NCBI GenBank assembly: GCA_030844895.1
Contig: CM061227.1
Coordinates: forward strand, 75,023,075 to 75,087,074
From: Ambrosia x helenae
Lineage: Eukaryota > Streptophyta > Magnoliopsida > Asterales > Asteraceae
Direction: 5' to 3'
Length of the DNA: 64,000 nt
Of the stretch, positions 44,462-56,711 are shown piece by piece (positions within the stretch are counted from its first letter, which is position 1; every line of letters starts with the position of its first letter). Position numbers and translations under genes: made by a program. A model generated the notes under the pieces. It worked only from the letters and a program-made list of their open reading frames with translations, searched no databases and was not told where the DNA came from.

Positions 44462-46927
44462 TGTGATAACCAGCAATTTCAGGTTCTCACTTTAACTAAA
44501 CTCTAGTTACTTGTAGTTACATTCCTTGATTACGTGAACTTAAACCAAACGCATTATTAAAAACCGTAATGGGTGGACCGTTAGGATGGTTGGGGTCTTA
44601 ACACACGGAATCACACTTTATATGGTCCAAAATAGCAAAAATGTCGAAGAAAACACGCGATACAACGGACAAGACCACCCGGAGCGAGCCCAGGCTGAGT
44701 GAGCGGCCGCTCGCGGGGGTCTGACGAAACAAAACCGACTTAAAACTCTATTTAAGCAATCTTAAGCCCCAAGTACCCCATAAACTCAACCCTAATCACC
44801 CCCTACTACCTATTTACGAAAATATTAACCTCAAACACCTGCTAAGGCTCAAGAACATCAATCGGGAAGCTTGGAGAACAATCGGTTGGTGGTTTTGAAG
44901 TGCTTTCGGTATAATATTCAATCTCTTATGTTTTAAGCTTCTCTAATATGTTTTAAAACATCATAACCGAGTTTGTCCAGGTCTGAAATGTTTTCATAAA
45001 GATTGAAACTTGGTATTCATAAAGATTGATAGGGTTAAACATGATGTTATGTGATAATGATTGTATTGGCATGGGTTCGCATGTTCTTGATGTTTTAGAC
45101 TTCTAGGGTCTATGAATGATAATGTTTAACTTGTATCTTGCTAGGTTTTGATCAGGTTATGTCTTATTGATATGGTAGGACGATTGTTAAGTATTATTGA
45201 TCGATTATATGCGTAGATAATGGTTAAAACTAGGGTTTATGCATGATTTAGAATCTGGACAGAATGATTGGGTCGACTTGCAGAGGCTGTAACGTGATGT
45301 TAAAATACTTTTTTGATGATTTCTTTGCATGAAAATATCGTACATGGTCTTAGCTTTTCATAATGGCAAAATCATCTATTTTGGACGTCGTTTGATAGGT
45401 TTTTGGAATTTTCTTTGATTAAAGGTCATATTAGATTTTCGGATTAGTAAACTCGGTCAACTTTAAACGATCATAACTTGAGTTTTACAAATAATTAAAT
45501 TATGAAAGTTAGATAGTAGGTTAACATTCGAATAACGTGGATCTTCCAAGTGGATTCATCCCGTTTGGATGAATACAAAAGTTTTGGGAATTTTTCTACT
45601 AATCTGATCGGTTATGAGTATTTTCTGGACATAGCTGTATTGTGTGATGTTTCATAATTTTTGTGTATGGTTTTATCACGAAATAAAAATATGGACTTTT
45701 CCGGTAGACCCCTGGAATATTTAGTAAAATTTTGGGAGTCTAATTCACTGGATAAGTATTTTTAATAAATTAGTTTTCACAGCGCATAATCTGTCCTAAA
45801 AACGCAGATTATGTAACATACACTTATGTGACTATTTGGAGTCTTGAATGACTTGTATTTGACATGAACTTGTATGAGCACTTATATGAGGTGTATAGGA
45901 AGTGCATAACTAAGGTTAAGTATTGTGTTCACCAACGGGTCCGTAGGGTTTACTTCTACATATAGAAACACTATGTGTCACTTAAACGGTTTTGAACTAT
46001 TAAATGTCTTGGACAAATGGGTCATATGGTGTAATGATATTACACATATACTCACTTAATGACACATGTAATAGGGAGTCGGTAGCATATCCTATTTATG
46101 AAGGTTGGATAAATTACTTGCATCCTAAGGTGAGTTTCACTACTTTTTCTCAAAAGCATGCGTCTCGGGTTTGAGACAACTTTGGTAAACATTTTCCAGT
46201 CTGGTTTGGGACTACTTCTACATCTAGGGTTTTGAGATGCTTAACTGTCCTTTGTGAACTAAACACACTCTATCACTTAAAGTCCTTTCATAATATTGGG
46301 TTAATCGCTGGAGGCGAAGGAGGTATTAGTTGATAGCGCTATTAGGTTGTGCAGCATCCTCATGCTTGAGGTGCTTGTGTCACGGGCATGAACTTCTGAC
46401 CACAACTTTCCTACTAGTGTTGATAGACACTAGTACTAAGGCAATTTAACGTATGTTAACACATTTCTGAAGGTTCCCAATAATCACTTGTTTAGTTACA
46501 ATGAGTGGGCTAGCTACCCCTAACAAGCTAAAATTGATGACACTTTAACATTTGGGTTTTTGACAACTTTACACCTGTTATCCAAACTGTGAACTCACCA
46601 ACCTTATGTTGGCACACGCTAGCATGCTTTTGCAGGTCGCTAGGTATGGAGCACGCTTAGGAAATGCATCATATAGTGTCATTGGGATATGAACACTTAA
46701 ACTATTTGGATATTTACTTATTTAAGCATGGTTTTGGGCGCGGTGTTTTGCGCATACTATTTAACTGTTTTCTATTTCGCTTCCGATATTACTTAAATGG
46801 TTTGGTTAACTTTTAAACTTGTTTTTCAATAATGAAATAAAGGGTTTGGGCATTTAGAGTCGTTATTTCAATAACGAAATAAAGGGTTTGGGTATAAACC
46901 CCGCAGTGGAAATTTGAGGGTGTGACA
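44462..46927 (+). repeat. Element E 3' LTR (2466 bp)
   Basis: Lacks 215 bp relative to the 5' LTR, with a 2-bp TG microhomology at the break (near 44529). Close to its right end a 48-bp stretch is replaced by a second copy of the CAATAACGAAATAAAGGG-type sequence. Confidence 0.9.
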
Positions 46928-47313
46928 TCCAGGATGCACACAGGCGTGCATAATGATGAAGCACGGCCATCCTTTACTCTAGCGTGTTCTCCAAGGCAAA
47001 AACCAACCAAGACTGACAAGACGGTTAGCCTCCTGGACAAGCACGGGCGTGCCACTTAGGGTGGCACGGGCATGCTCAGTAACAAACCGAAATCTGTTGT
47101 ACAAAGGACTCTACAACAGTACCCGTTGTCGAGCATGGGCGTGCCAAAATGTTGTCGAGGGCGTGCAAGAGCTGAAATGCCTATAAATAGAGGCCTCCAC
47201 CCCACATTTTAAAGCATCCTTTTCCACTCGCAATCCAACACTTCTCCACGAAGTTTCTGCCCCCTAAGAGGTTTAGAGATGTCCCCTGGAGCCTGGGATC
47301 ACTCCACAAACAC

Positions 47314-47359
<46 letters not shown>

Positions 47360-48746
47360 ACACCCCAAAATCATCTAAAACCCTTAGAAATCTCATTATC
47401 ACCCTCCAACATGTCTTGTAAAAAACCCAACCTTGTGAGCTTGTTATGACAACCATGTTAGGCTAGATTTCTATTGGTGTTGTTAGGATGAGGATGGATA
47501 CTTGGTATGAATTAATATAGTTTATCTTTTATTTTAAAGTGGTGTTTTGTGTTCTTAATAATTCTTACTATTCCAACTTTGTTTAATGGTCTAATTAACA
47601 AATCACTTAGTCTTTGGTCTTGTGAGTGTCTTGATAAGCAATGGGAAGGACTCATGAGTGTACCCATGGTGTGCAAAAACCCATGCACTTGTGAACTTAA
47701 ATCCCATAAATAGGAAGGACTCATGAGTGTACCCATGGTGTGTAATAACCTATGTACTTGTGAACTTAAAACCCATGAGTTTATCAAGATCTCGTTTAGG
47801 GTCGGTACGGTCTATATACTTTGTCCTAATGATAAGTTAATCCTTAATCTTACATCTTGGTTTCATGGTCTATGTGAAGTCTTGATGTGGGTTATGGAGT
47901 AATGAACTCGTGTTGGAATAAAACGGTCTTTATTTTGTTCCATCTTTATACTTCCGCACAGTTAATGATAGACCATCACTTTTTGATAAGTTAATTAAAC
48001 CAAGTAGGGGATGCACGTGTGCTGGTAAGTCACGACTCCTCTATGATATTAAGTGGTAACTTGTTCGGTCATGCTCCGGCCACCGACAATTTATTCATAA
48101 AAGTCTAGAGTAGTTTGATGTCTATATCGCAACACCGAGAGGCGGGTAATTCAGGGTGGAGTCGACACAGTCTCGAGTCACTTTATTTTCAGTGTTGAGT
48201 GGTGAGCTCACCAGGTCGAGAGACCCTCATAATAACATTCAGAACGCATTTGTTTGTACAGCTTTGCGATAATAGTAACCTCTAGAAAAAGCAGTTGCAA
48301 TTCTAAGTTAAGCATAAGTGCGCGCTTGAACACACCACTATAAAATAAAGATAGCTATTTCATACCGAGGTTCCATCCAATCCCGAAGCACCACCATTGT
48401 TTTGCTATTGCTTTTCCATAAAAGTTTTCTTCTCTCATTTTACTTTTCTTCTTATCTTAAAAAGTCTTTTTAAGTAACTTTAAGAAGCTGAGTAGTAAAA
48501 TCGTGTCCACGGATTCGATACTCGGTACTTGCACATTTCTATACTATATACGATAGGTGCGCTTGCCAATTGTGTCGTGTTTAGAACGTTGAGCAATTAT
48601 TGTTTTAAATTATAAATTTAAAACTTGTAAGTGTCTTTTTATTTTTCTAACTTGCTCGTCTTTTCATTAAAGCTTTTGGCACTTCCCCCGCGACTTTGCC
48701 TTTTTTGAAAAGAAGTCTAGTTTTCTTAAACACTCACGCGACACCA
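46928..48746 (+). repeat. Element D 3' LTR, right part
   Basis: Begins with the duplicated TCCAG and matches 29634-31454. TATA at 47182-47189, a GA run near 47317-47352, end CGCGACACCA. Confidence 0.9.
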
Positions 48747-48748
48747 GA

Positions 48749-50230
48749 GGCCTAAGTATATCTCATTTGTGCTATGCGGATGATGTGATCTTTGTGGGGG
48801 AGTGGTCGGATAAAAATGTGGGGAATACTTCCCGGCTACTAAGATGTCTTAACTTAGTGTCGGGTCTTCAAGTCAATCATAAGAAGTGCAAGCTTTATGG
48901 AGTTAATGTTGAAGCGGCGAATATTGAAGAGATGGCTAAGAAACTCTCCTGTGAAGCTGACACGTTTCCTTTTACTTATTTGGGGATTCCAATTGGCGCA
49001 AATTTGAAATTAACCAAACATTAGGAGCCGATTCTTAACAATCTTAAGCGCAAGCTATCCTCTTGGAAATCCAAGTTTCTTTCCTTCGCGGGGAGGGTTA
49101 CGTTGGCAATGACGGTCCTCGGTAGTGTTCCTTCCTACTTCCTTTCATTATTTTAGACTCCAAAAAGTATAGTGAAACAAATTGAAAGAATCCGTCGGGA
49201 TTTTGTGTGTGGCAAAACACATAACGGATAGAAAATTCCTCGGATAAAATGGAATAAAATGGTTCGACCTAAGTGCTTGGGCGGTTTTGGGGTGAGTGGT
49301 GTGGAGGATTTTAATGCGGCCATGCTCTCGAAAGGGTGGTGGCGCTTTAAAGAGAATCCGCACTCCCTTTGGGTCTTTGTTGTTGCGGCTATTCATAAGT
49401 CCAGATTTAATTGTCTCTTGATTCCTGTTAAAAAGTCAATCCCCGGAAACTGCAAGGACATTCAGGTGTGGAAAAGACTTTTCTTAAGGTTGGGATTTCC
49501 ATTCAAAATAGCCTTTTGGTTGAGGTTGGCAATGGGTACAAAACCAATTTCTAGAAAGATCGGTGGCTAACGAATACTCTGCTAAAAGACGCTTTTCCTC
49601 AGCTTTATCAGATGGCGCTCAATAAAGATGGACTCGTGGCTGATCACTGGTTTATTGAGGATGATAGAATTGATTGGAAGCTTCTTTGGAATTCGAATCA
49701 AGGCATCCCTCAAGCGCAGCCGGGTGATTTCAGGATGCTGTTAAGCGGCTTCAGCAGGAAGGAGGGTCCTGATTCGAATCAAGGATGCTGTTAGGCCTGG
49801 TTTAATAATGCAGACGGGCCTTTTTCTGTTAAACAGATCAGACTTGAGTGGAACAAATACGCTTAAGATGAGCAGAATTATTTTGTGTATAAATGGAACT
49901 CTTGGGCACCTCCTAAGGCCAATTATCATCTATGGCGGCTGCTTCTTGGAAGGGTTGCAGCAAAGACTTGCATTCTAGCTCGTGGGGTCCTAGTTAGCTC
50001 GGTGGTTTGCGACAGATGCAGATGCGATAACGAAGATATAAACCACCTATTTTTTAACTGCTTATCGGCTAGAAGCATATGGTGGCAATTGTTGGCTTGG
50101 ATCCAGATTCCCTTCCCTTTAGACTGCACTAGCATTGCGGATCCTGTTAAAAAAAAATATTGGACTTCCCGGGATCGAAGAAATGGAAGAAAACGGTTCA
50201 TGCAATTATCATTGCGATGGTTTTGTTAGT
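48749..50230 (+). pseudogene. LINE (L1-type) reverse transcriptase C-terminal remnant
   Basis: Plant L1-like ORF2 fragment. It starts inside the RT with GLSISHLCYADDVIFVGEWS (catalytic YADD), then LVSGLQVNHKKCKLYGV, FPFTYLGIPIGANLK and KWNKMVRPKCLGGFGVSG in one frame with TAG stops (49022-49024 and others, several at Trp positions). After 49570 it changes frame, and at 49885-50170 encodes the zinc-binding RT end (zf-RVT): WNSWAPPKANYHLWRLLLGR, CDRCRCDNEDINHLFFNC. The 5' part of the LINE is missing because D inserted here and the left flank is lost. No poly(A) tail is evident. Confidence 0.88.
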
Positions 50231-51259
50231 TGTTAATGTTGTTCAAGGGATCCTCTTGGAGTTTAAAGCTTCGCATGTCATCTCTAAGTATTCAATTCCG
50301 ATAATCCACACCTTTCTCCTGAAGCAAAACCTCTCTAGGTTTACCGTCACCAAACGGATTCACCTTAGGCCTCGGTTTGTCCACTCCAATCAAGTTTCTC
50401 AACTTTACAATGGCTATCAAGAGTAACAATCAATCAATCTCTTGCTGCAAGATATAAATAAAGAAAGAAACTTTTATTTAATGAAATTTAACGCGCATAC
50501 CGCATTCGAAGATCCTTGCATTGGAGACAAATCCATGGAATGTATAGATGATTAACCATGTGGACTTACCTGAAGACTAGATTCGGTGCAATCGGAATTT
50601 GAAGAGAAGTTATTATCATCATCATCCATAATGTTCTTACCTAGAGCTACCAACCATCCTGAGATCCATCTTCATGGAAACTGAACTCATTCTACAAAAA
50701 TTGATGCATGCTTTGACTACTTTTGAAATATTTTCCGGCGACACCTAGTTCCAGACAGGTTTAATATGTTGTTTCAGGTTGCCTTCATCATTGATAGGTA
50801 TATCTCTGACAACAACTTGCTTTGTACCCGATCACAATGTCCAACAACTGAATTTTACTTACTTGCATGACCAGCTGTTTTGGAATTGAGCAGTGGTCTA
50901 GTGGTGTGGTCTACGTTTTTGCTTATGATCTCCAACAACTAAATATTACTTGCTTGCATGAACAATAGTTGTTTTGGAATTGAGCAGTCGTCTAGTGGTG
51001 TGGTCTACCTTTTGCTTATGATCCAACACCAAATATCATTAAATTAACCAATGATCCATTCATTTCAGCTTTTGTTTAACTATTTTAGCAACTTCCATAG
51101 GAACTCTCCATTTCAAATATGACCATTGTATAGTATTAGTGGTTGGAAGCTCTGATGAATAGTGACCCTCTGGCAATTGGTTACTTAATTTTCTTTATAT
51201 ATAAATAGTGACCCTCTAGAAAAACCTGCGTAAAGGACTAAAGCCACATATCTTGTCAA
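50231..51259. other. Unassigned region after the LINE
   Basis: No convincing gene. On the minus strand, 50535-50670 contains a stretch open as WLVALGKNIMDDDDNNFSSN ending at a possible donor CAG|GTAAGT (50570); a related inverted sequence lies at 63938-63986. A 94-bp direct duplication lies at about 50841-51030. Confidence 0.4.
50841..51030. repeat. 94-bp tandem duplication
   Basis: Two adjacent copies containing CCAACAACT, then TTGCATGA, then TTTTGGAATTGAGCAG, then GGTCTAGTGGTGTGGTCTAC, offset by 94 bp, with a few differences. Confidence 0.7.
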
Positions 51260-52035
51260 GTGGATACCATGGTTCAGAGAGATTTAAGCTAATCAAACTC
51301 ATATCTCAAGTTAGTGGATACCATGGGTCACTATTCTTATATAAAGAACATTTGTTTCCTTATAAAGCGTTCGATGTCACTGTGAGTAGATAAATTTTGT
51401 TGAATAGTGACTTTTTAATTTCTTTATATATGAATAGTGACCCACTTCGCATGTCATCTTGGTCGAACTCATGTTGCAACATTCGTCTCGTGCGTGTTAG
51501 GGTCCGATATTTTATGGCTTCTTAGTGGGTTTTTCCAAGACTTCATCCTTGTGCTTTATGGTTTCGAACGGTGGTTTGGTTGTTTTATGAAGGTTTGATC
51601 GATATCATTCACACTGATTTCGTTGTACTGGTTGCGGAAAGAAATCAACAGTTGAACCGGCACAAATTTGCATCTTATAAAAGAACATAAACACAATCAT
51701 GTGACCGATGATCAGAGCTTTAAGTTGTGATAGACAAAGATAATAGGAAGAAGATCAGATCTCCAAAAGCAAGTGTGAAGATCAAGAGAAAGCAAGTTGA
51801 AGAAGAAGATGAACAGTGCTCCAATATTACTTGCATCGGCTTGAGATATGAGTTTGATTAGCTTAATTCTCTCTGATCCATGGTATCCACTTTCATCTGA
51901 AGGTTTACTTTCCTACCTCTGTTTTGAATTGTTGCTTTATAAGTGTTCGATGTCACTATGAGTAGATAAATTTCGTTGAATAGTGACTTTTTAATGTTCT
52001 TTATATATGAAAACTTTCCTACCTTTGTTATGAAT

Positions 52036-52252
52036 TAGTATATAGAGAGCAAACCGACGAACATCATTCAAAATTTCAACTTCCCGCTAACCTCTGCGCC
52101 ATCATCGACTATAGCAAACCGACGATCTTCTTCCACGGCACTCCTATTAGGCCTCTCTTTATATCACGGTACGATTTAAAGTTCCAATTTTGTTTTGTGT
52201 TGCCTTTTAATAATAAGTTTTGTGTTTATCAAACCCTAACGTCTAAAATATT
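52036..52252 (+). other. Exon-like open frame, copy 1 (unknown)
   Basis: About 70 codons open: VYREQTDEHHSKFQ, ANLCAIIDYSKPTIFFHGTP, LFISRYDL, then NNKFCVYQTLTSKIL and stop. Copy 2 is at 53090-53305 and copy 3 at 63405-63608. All three stay open despite many base differences. I do not know the protein. It may be a captured exon: CGGTACG after ISR could be a weak donor. Confidence 0.4.
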
Positions 52253-53089
52253 ATGATGTGGTTTAGCTCCATGTTTGAAATATGGATCTCGTTGTCGCTA
52301 TGGTTAGTAGATACCATGGATCAGAGAGATTTAAGCTAATCAAACTCATATCTCAAGTTAGTGGATACCATGGGTCACTATTCTTATATAAAGAACATTT
52401 GTTGCTTTATAAAGTGTTCGATGTCACTGTGAGTATATAAATTTCGTTGAATAGTGGCTTTTTAATGTTCTTTATATATGAATAGTGACCCACTTCGCGT
52501 GTCATCTTGGTCGAACTCATGTTGCAACATTCGTCTCGTGCGTGTTAGGGTCCGAAATTTTATGGCTTCTTAGTGGGTTTTTCCAAGACTTCATCCTTGT
52601 GCTTTATGGTTTCGAACGGTGGTTTCGTTGTTTTATGAAGGTTTGATCGATATCATTCACACAGAGTTCGTTGTACTAGTTGCGGAAAGAAATCAACAGT
52701 TGAACCGGCACAAATTTTCATCTTATAAAAGAACATAAACACAATCATGTGACTGATGATCAGAGCTTTAAGTTGTGATAGACAAAGATAATAGGAAGAA
52801 GATCAGATCTCCAAAAGCAAGTGTGAAGATCAAGAGAAAGCAAGTTGAAGAAGAAGATGAACAGTGCTCCAACATAACTTGCACTGGCTTGAGATATGAG
52901 TTTGATTAGCTTAATTCTCTCTGGTCCATGGTATCCACTTTCATATGAAGGTTTAATTTCCTACCTCTGTTTTGAATTGTTGCTTTATTAAGTGTTTGAT
53001 GTCACTATGAGTAGATAAATTTGGTTGAATAGTGACTTTTTAATGTTCTTTATATATGAATACTTTCCAACCTCTTTTATTAATTAGTA

Positions 53090-53305
53090 TATAGAGAGCA
53101 AACCGACGAACATCATTCAAAATTTCAACTTCCCGCTAACCTCTGCGCCATCATCGACTATAGCAAACCGACGATCTTCTTCCACGGTACTCCTAATAGG
53201 CTTCTCTTTATATCACGGTACGATTTAAGGTTCCAATTTTGTTTTGTGTTGCTTTTTAATAATAAGATTTGTGTTTATCAAACCCTAACGTCTAAAATAC
53301 TATGA
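53090..53305 (+). other. Exon-like open frame, copy 2 (unknown)
   Basis: Same frame as copy 1 with changes such as TPNRLLFISR; lies inside the 570-bp foldback. Confidence 0.4.
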
Positions 53306-53433
53306 TGTCGTTTAGCCCCATATTTGAAATATGGATCTTGTTGTCGCTATGGTTAGTAGATACCATGGATCAGAGAGATTTAAGCTAATCAAACTCATAT
53401 CTCAAGTTGGTGCAAGTTATGTTGGAGCAATGA

Positions 53434-53557
53434 CTTATTATTGTTTTTTTTATTTATTGTTATTTTATTTCTGTTTTGAGGGTGTAATGATGATGATGGT
53501 TATGATTTGACAAACGATTTATGAAAGTATCAAGAATTAGAAATTAGTAAAATAATT
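53434..53557. other. A/T-rich flank of element H
   Basis: No gene seen. Its right part, read on the minus strand (TTTTACTAATTTCTAATTCT), resembles the plus strand at 63619-63645, so the two flanks are related in inverted orientation. Confidence 0.45.
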
Positions 53558-53788
53558 TGAGAATTCGTTTTAGGATCGTAATCACGAACCGTGATCTCAC
53601 GAATACCAACCGCAGGGTGCGGAATCCCCTCCGATCATGCAAAATGATTCAGAAATAAACGTAATCGATCGTGATGAAAACAGATAACGAATCACCGAGC
53701 ACTTTCCATAACTTTACTCATGTATTAGATCAAATATCAATGATTACAGATGAAATCCTAGACCTAATACAGAGAATATCACACACAC
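53558..53788 (-). repeat. Element H 3' LTR, distal part
   Basis: On the minus strand ends CGAATTCTCA like the F LTR. It is separated from its other part (61827-62130) by the F/G mosaic. Confidence 0.65.
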
Positions 53789-54282
53789 TGTTGATACACT
53801 ATTATGTGGACGTCACTGTCGAATAGACTAGGGTTGAGTCTTGTATTGTATTACATGAGATTGTAGTGATCCATAAGGGCATTTTATGGATCTGATGCAT
53901 TTATAAATATAGACCAAAACCTAAGTCCATATTCGACCATTCGAAAGGGTCGAATGTGAAAAGGTTCCACATTCGACCTCCTTAAATGGGCGAAGGTGGC
54001 TTATGGTTTCGAACTATAAATAGCAATCTCATGTGTTGGTTTTCATTTGTAGATTTGAGTTTATGCTTTGAATGCTCTCAAGGGGGAGGTCATGCTCGAC
54101 CTCCCCCGGCCCCGAGATAGATGTTTATCCTACTGATGACAGTATCTGTAACCGTTTCTGAATTAATACGAATCTGTGATGACTTTGTTATCATATATTT
54201 CTGTCTCGTCTCGAATCTCCGTCTGAAACCGAGTTGTTTTCGCGTAATCGATCCTTGAATTCGGTTTCTAACCAGATTCTCA
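53789..54282 (+). repeat. Element F 5' LTR
   Basis: TGTTGATACAC to AGATTCTCA. TTCG-motif cluster at 53930-54000, TATA at 54014-54023, and near 54080 a run GGGGGAGGTCATGC followed by its near complement. Confidence 0.88.
54014..54023 (+). promoter_or_regulatory. TATA box of F 5' LTR
   Basis: ACTATAAATAG directly after ATTCGACC/GGTCGAA/GGGCGAA motifs. Confidence 0.7.
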
Positions 54283-54284
54283 AC

Positions 54285-54296
54285 TGGTATCAGAGC
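54285..54296 (+). other. Element F primer binding site (initiator tRNA-Met)
   Basis: TGGTATCAGAGC, two bases after the LTR; the next base (T) departs from the usual C. Confidence 0.8.
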
Positions 54297-55940
54297 TATG
54301 GTACCGATTTGAACGATCTAACAGTCGTTTGAATCAATCACAGCTCGTTTTCATGATTTCAGACGTTAAAGTTCAGTTCTTGATTGAAAGGTTGAAACCC
54401 TATCTTCTTAATTGAACCCAAAATCATGTGATTTCACCATGTTTTTGTGAATTCGAATGTTAGGTTTTCATTTCCGCACCTTTCTGTACAAGTTTCATCA
54501 TCAAATTCAAACAATCAGAGTATTTATGGGCTGATTTGCAGAAAATATTGAAGAAGAACACGTTTTTCTGCAAGTGGTCGAATGTGTAGAAGATTTGTGG
54601 CTACGAGAGGTCGAACGTGGAGTGTATTCGGTCGAACGTAGGATTTTGAGGACGAACCTAGAAATTTTCCACATTCGAACCTTACGACAGGTCGAACCTG
54701 GAAACTTTCCACATTCGAACCTCACTACTGGGCGAATGTGAAATTTCAACCAATTATGGTACATTCGACCTTACTAAACGGTCGAACGTAGCTTTATTTC
54801 CACCTTCGCCCCCTCGACATATAGAATGAAAAAATGGTAATTTTTGAAGATTTTTGTGAGAATGGTGATGATGTCTACATAAATTGTTGAAGAAATGATG
54901 ATGATGAAACGTTTTATTGTGGGGTAGTCATGAGAATCAACAGTATGATAATCAGATTCAAATGACTATTATGGGCCAGAAAATAGATAGATTTTATTCC
55001 GCAAGATGAAGAACAGTCAACCCTGTTCCATTGTGATTGAAGGAACTTGTTCAAACAAAGTTGTTATGTACAAGCATATCAAGACTGAGATCTCAATGTT
55101 CTGAAAGTAATGAGGGATCCCAGTAGGAGTCATGTGGCACGTAGATTCAACGAAAGTTTCAAGGTTACAGTCCTGAAGAATTTCAAGAGCTGTTGGTAGT
55201 TATTGTTGGCCCTATAGAAAACTTCAGTTTCTGAAGCATTTCAAGTTCACAATTGTACCGGTAGTTCCTACTGAAAACTTCTGATTGCTTGATTCACTCG
55301 TCTACGGCTAGTATTCTGTTGAACAGATGAAGTTACTCAAGAACATTTAAAGAGAAGAATGTGTTAATGCAATCACAGTCAGCACAGATGAAGAATTTCA
55401 TAGAAGTACAAGTGTCCCAGTGAATTGTTTTGCACATAGTCACATTTGAGATGTTTAATTGGGTATTGACAGTTAGATTTCTCCAGTTGGTGTGAAGGGT
55501 GATGCAAAGGTTAAGTGCAGATATGAGACGTGAATTATTGGTAGTACCTACGTGTTACGTTGAATATCTGATCGGTCAGTATGGACTCCTTCTAGCAGGG
55601 GTCTAATCAGGCTAGTTGGATTGCGCGTGATGTACTTGGTCAAGATGACATTCCTGGGTACTGATGCGACGAGACTGCAGTGCATTACATTGTCAACTTC
55701 ATATTGGCGTAACTAGGTGATCTGGTTGTAGTTCAGCTGAGCATGCCGGTTGATTTCGCAAATGATATACGTGGTCGAGCTGACTTCCTACGAATTGATG
55801 CTGAAGGTCCGTAGTGCATTACTTGGTTGGTTCACGAAGGATATTGTATTTCTAACTCAATGCAATAGTGCATGTATGGAGGGGGAGACCTGTGATTTTG
55901 ACTGTTGACGTGCAAGAGATTTATGGATTTGCCAGCAACG
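54297..55940 (+). other. Element F interior, non-coding
   Basis: 1.64 kb with no gag or pol. The leader half (54575-54815) holds about ten GGTCGAA/TTCGACC/TTCGAACC motifs; the rest resembles copia 3' non-coding sequence. F is thus a non-autonomous derivative. Confidence 0.7.
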
Positions 55941-55954
55941 TCCAAGGGGGAGAT
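55941..55954 (+). other. Element F polypurine tract
   Basis: TCCAAGGGGGAGAT, abutting the second LTR. Confidence 0.8.
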
Positions 55955-56406
55955 TGTTGATGCACTATTATGTGGACGTCACTGTCGAATAGACTAGGGT
56001 TGAGTCTTGTATTGTATTACATGAGATTGTGGTGATCCATAAGGGCATTTTATGGATCTGATGCATTTATAAATATAGACCAAAACCTAAGTCCATATTC
56101 GACCATTCGAAAGGGTCGAATGTGGAAAAGTTCCATATTCGACCTCCTTAAATGGGCGAAGGTGGCTTATGGTTTTGGACTATAAATAGCAATCTCATGT
56201 GTTGGTTTTCATTTGTAGATTTGAGTTTATGCTTTGAATGCTCTCAAGGGGGAGGTCATGCCCGACCTCCCCGGCCCCGAGATAGATGTTTATCCTACTG
56301 ATGACAGTGTCTGTAACCGTTTCTGAATTAATACGAATCTGTGATGACTTTGTTATCGTATATTTATGTCTCGTCGCGTAATCTCCCGTCTAAAACCGAG
56401 TTGTTT
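55955..56406 (+). repeat. Element F 3' LTR, first 452 bp
   Basis: Nearly identical to 53789 onward, up to GAGTTGTTT, where the sequence changes to element G. Confidence 0.85.
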
Positions 56407-56534
56407 GTCATCTTTAATTGAGAAAATATGATTGTCGGATGCTTAAAAGTTGAAAAATATTTTGAACGGGACTCGATTTTGAGATTTGGTAAAATTTTTA
56501 AAAATTCCTGATTCACTTTCGCCCATTCGATTGG

Positions 56535-56711
56535 GTCGAAGGAGGAATTTCCTTTTCATTCGTACGTTTCATTTTGGGCGAATGTGAGAGTTCTTTAGTT
56601 GTTTTTCTCTTTCGAACCCTTATGTCTCATTCGTACCTTTCATTAGGGGCGAAGGAGACATAAGCTTCACATTCGACCGAGGTAAATCGGCGAATGAGAA
56701 GCCTATATATA
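56535..56711 (+). promoter_or_regulatory. Promoter-like module before the env-like ORF
   Basis: About ten TTCGCCC, GGGTCGAA, GGGCGAA, TTCGAACC and TTCGTACC motifs, followed by GCCTATATATATC (TATA 56704-56711). This copies the layout of the LTR promoters (motif cluster, then GCCTATA), but lies between the lost pol and the env-like ORF. Confidence 0.5.

Larger units (their letters stand above)
35948..46927 (+). mobile_element. Element E: complete but degenerate Tekay-type chromovirus
   Basis: LTRs 35948-38647 and 44462-46927, primer site, extra upstream ORF, gag with intron, pol with chromodomain-like end, doubled stem-loop/purine tract. Target duplication TCCAG at 35943-35947 and 46928-46932; the D 5' LTR near 29634 shows the single uninterrupted site (ACCAG there). 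Pol has several stops and frameshifts and an altered RT active site, so it is dead. Its LTR differs from the T1/C family but the coding parts are related. Confidence 0.94.
29389..48746 (+). mobile_element. Element D: Athila-type gypsy element without RT/INT, split by E
   Basis: 5' LTR 29389-31454 (first 44 bp missing at the C junction), primer site matching tRNA-Asp, Athila-type gag, a broken protease, then 1.9 kb of non-coding sequence to the purine tract. The 3' LTR is 35655-35947 and 46928-48746, interrupted by E. Internal length is 4.2 kb, roughly half that of a full Athila, and I find no RT, RNase H or integrase. It was inserted in a LINE, whose RT sequence begins at 48749. Confidence 0.9.
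51260..53433. repeat. 1.05-kb tandem duplication with alternating inverted arms
   Basis: A 51-bp arm containing GATACCATGG...CAGAGAGA...TAATCAAACTC appears forward at 51260-51310, 52307-52357 and 53356-53406, and reverse-complemented at 51840-51890 and 52888-52938. Offsets of 1047-1049 bp define two tandem units. Between the last reverse and last forward copy the inverted match extends to about 75 bp (52862-52938 with 53356-53432), so 52862-53433 could fold as a foldback element of about 570 bp. Further arm copies lie at 63190-63240 and 63358-63403. Confidence 0.85.

Noticed and set aside
50880..51030. tRNA-derived SINE suggested by GGTCTAGTGGT (A-box-like)
   Set aside because: No B box, no tRNA-like fold and no A-rich tail; the duplicated 94-bp unit explains the repetition.
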